64,000 nucleotides of DNA from contig JABVXV010000214.1 in NCBI GenBank assembly GCA_013365325.1, positions 1-64,000 of the forward strand. Direction: 5' to 3'. The stretch comes from Dipetalonema caudispina (lineage: Eukaryota > Nematoda > Chromadorea > Rhabditida > Onchocercidae). Positions 61,793-64,000 of this stretch are shown here, piece after piece; the first letter of the stretch is position 1; every line of letters starts with the position of its first letter. The translations under genes and the position numbers were made by a program. The notes under the pieces were generated by a model. The model saw nothing but the letters and a program-made list of their open reading frames with translations. It had not been told where the DNA came from and searched no databases.

Positions 61793-64000
61793 ATATATTT
61801 AAAAAATGTAATACTATATCATACAAGGAAAAGATGAAATATTCCTTTCCAAGCAACTTGCAGATTTCCTTTTATTGCTCTTCGAAAGAGATGGATCGTC
61901 CTTATTCTGTAAACAGAAAATATTTATTGATATGCAGTCTGTATCTTGTTATATAGACTTCATTCGTCTTCCATTCCAGGACTGTTCTACAGTCCCATGC
62001 TTCCTGACATCCTTTATCTCATTTATTGAGCTTTATTCCTCAGTTACATTGTTTGCTGTGATATTTGAAATGGAATATATGGTTCTTATTGTTTCTGAGA
62101 TCCCATCAATAAATATAGGCATTTTTAAATTCTGCGTCATAAATGTATCTTAGTTGATACACGGCATTTTCTGCTATGTTAAGAGATAATCATGTAAAAC
62201 TCTGCTGTTGTTACTTTGATAAAATTTCACTTGCAGACAGAATTCATATTGATGAAAGGCCACTTCAATATAATATATGATAATATTGCAAACAATCTGA
62301 TAATACTGTTAAAGTCCGAGCAGTCTTAATATGAACTATTTCGGGCTGAAGCAAGCATCTGAAGTATTAGCTTCATTGATACGGAAGTCGGTAGGAATTA
62401 TCCGAGCAATATGATTGAGCGGTGACGTAAACTCTTGCTTTAGAATCACAGAATAATCGGTGCTCAATGATGAATTTTCTGCTTTTCTATCCTTGTAGAA
62501 CCTGACATAAAAAAAGAAAAAAAAAAAAACAATATCAGATTGAAGTATTACATTATACTCGTGACTATCAATATGCATTAATTTCTGGTGTAACGTCTGC
62601 TATCTATTTGGTTCAACAACACAAATTTTTGAAACTAAATCTAAAATCCAAACATATACGCATATCAAAACAACAACTGAATTCATATTACCTTAAATTT
62701 ATCCGTAAATTATTTGAATCAAATTACTTTTGTTATTAAGCCATCAAAAAGATAGTAAATTATTTACATTTACTAAGGGAAATAATCACTGTTAATTCTA
62801 GAATAAATCATTGGCAAAATTTACACAATTATCACACCTAAATTACATTAAATACTGTCAGATTATATTTGAGTAAATTAGGAAGATATACCACTGGAAT
62901 TCAGGTAATAAAATATTTTATTTTATTAAATGGTAATTATTAGCGAACTATTTTTTATTTTATCAAATGTATTAGATCAATTTAAAAACGTTGTAATTGA
63001 AAATATCATCATATTATACTAACTAATGATGACGATACATCAATCATTTATTAATCTAATATTGCAACAATAACATTTAACTGATACTGTGTTAATATTT
63101 ATCTACAATATATATAATAAAAAATTAGAAAACTATAAAATAAATTATTTACTTGAAGAAAATAGATGATGAATAAAATAAATTGGGCAATGATAAAAAA
63201 TTTACAATGCTTCTTTTTTTTTTTTTTTTTTTCGTATCGAAGAAAGGAAAAAAGATAGTAAGATAGATGATGACGTTTAGTAAGAATAACAATTCTAGCA
63301 CATTTATCAGATGGATCAATTCATTCAATTCCTTTCCCTTTATAATTTCATTTCTTTTTTTTTTTTCTTTTTATTCATTTTTATTATATTCGATTATATT
63401 TATTTGTAGAATATATTAGTTAAATTAACAAGAAAAGAAAATAAGTAATTATTTTTAGCTCATATGAATTTTATTCCAATTTCATTTCATTTATTTATTT
63501 CGTTCGATTATTTTCATCTTATTTCTTTGTTTTTTTTTTCTTTTTTTTAAAATATAATTCAATTAAAATTTTATCTCTTTTTAAGTTATAATTCAGTTCT
63601 ATTTGGTAGGAATTATAGAATTTCATTGATATACCACCTGATTGAAGAGGAATATTTCTCTTTTAATAAATGAAGCAATAAAATGACAACCAATAAGTTT
63701 TCATTAATTCTTTGCATTATTTCAATTTTTGAATTCATTGCCAAAGCCATTCATTTTCTCATTTTCCTACTTAAGTTTTAAAATTTACAAACGCCTTTCA
63801 ATTTGTATTCATTTATAAGGCATGGGCAAATCTCAAGAATAGTGGTACTAACCATATTTTCTCGTAAATTCAAATTGAAATTTTAGTTCCGCTTCTGTTT
63901 GCACTTTGAGCATAATCATTTAATTTTCAAACAAATTAGTCAATTTCAACCAACGAAACGAATCATTTCTGATAACCTTTCATTAATTAAGTTACTGGAG
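61793..64000. other. downstream region of cyclin C
   Basis: About 2.2 kb holding the cyclin C 3' UTR and then AT-rich DNA. No further gene is recognisable. T runs return near 63212-63232 and 63354-63366, so the composition again resembles the desert at the right edge. Confidence 0.7.
62108..62113 (+). terminator. candidate polyadenylation signal of cyclin C
   Basis: AATAAA 316 bases after the cyclin C stop codon, on the coding strand. The cleavage site is not known. Confidence 0.35.

Overview
The window looks like nuclear DNA of a parasitic nematode. It is very AT-rich, carries hundreds of pure A/T runs and simple-sequence arrays, and its genes are split by introns of about 100-700 bp with TTTCAG-type acceptors. 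Five of the six genes have a 3' splice site only 6-49 bases before the start codon with no room for a normal first exon, which is how spliced-leader trans-spliced nematode genes look. A filarial/spirurid worm is my best guess. That guess rests on composition, intron size and protein resemblance only, because no species marker was searched.

Region 1 (1-44.2 kb) is almost a gene desert. Its only convincing gene is a five-exon SoxB-group transcription factor (14877-17336, + strand, 299 aa) whose sequence just after the HMG box resembles the SoxB2 (SOX14/SOX21) subgroup. It sits between about 14.9 kb and 27 kb of non-coding DNA, a layout often seen for developmental regulators with distant enhancers. 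The desert contains A/T homopolymers (up to 77 T), microsatellites, a compositionally distinct island at 6.64-7.30 kb, a run of four successive inverted repeats at 22.76-22.98 kb, a cluster of ACGTG words at 29.58-30.46 kb, and 45-bp and 43-bp minisatellites near 42-43 kb.

Region 2 (44.2-62.2 kb) is gene-dense with far fewer homopolymers. Three genes lie on the - strand: an Aurora B-type kinase (air-2-like), a small MADF-domain protein, and an hnRNP K-type protein with three KH domains (hrpk-1-like). Across a gap of about 1.0 kb, two genes run on the + strand: a CCCH zinc-finger protein with the Gle1-binding C-terminus typical of NUP42/NUPL2 but no FG repeats, and cyclin C (cic-1-like). Exon phases were checked by hand for all six genes and every model gives an uninterrupted protein.

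The gene-dense block encodes general cell machinery: chromosome segregation and cytokinesis (Aurora B), mRNA binding and splicing (hnRNP K), mRNA export at the nuclear pore (NUP42), Mediator-kinase transcription control (cyclin C) and probable DNA binding (MADF). The close same-strand spacing plus leader-type acceptors raises the possibility of two divergent operons, but this is inference. I found no tRNA, rRNA, spliced-leader RNA, CRISPR, autonomous transposon or bacterial insert. No clearly new biological system is evident. The strongest unexplained signal is the four-hairpin stretch near 22.8 kb.
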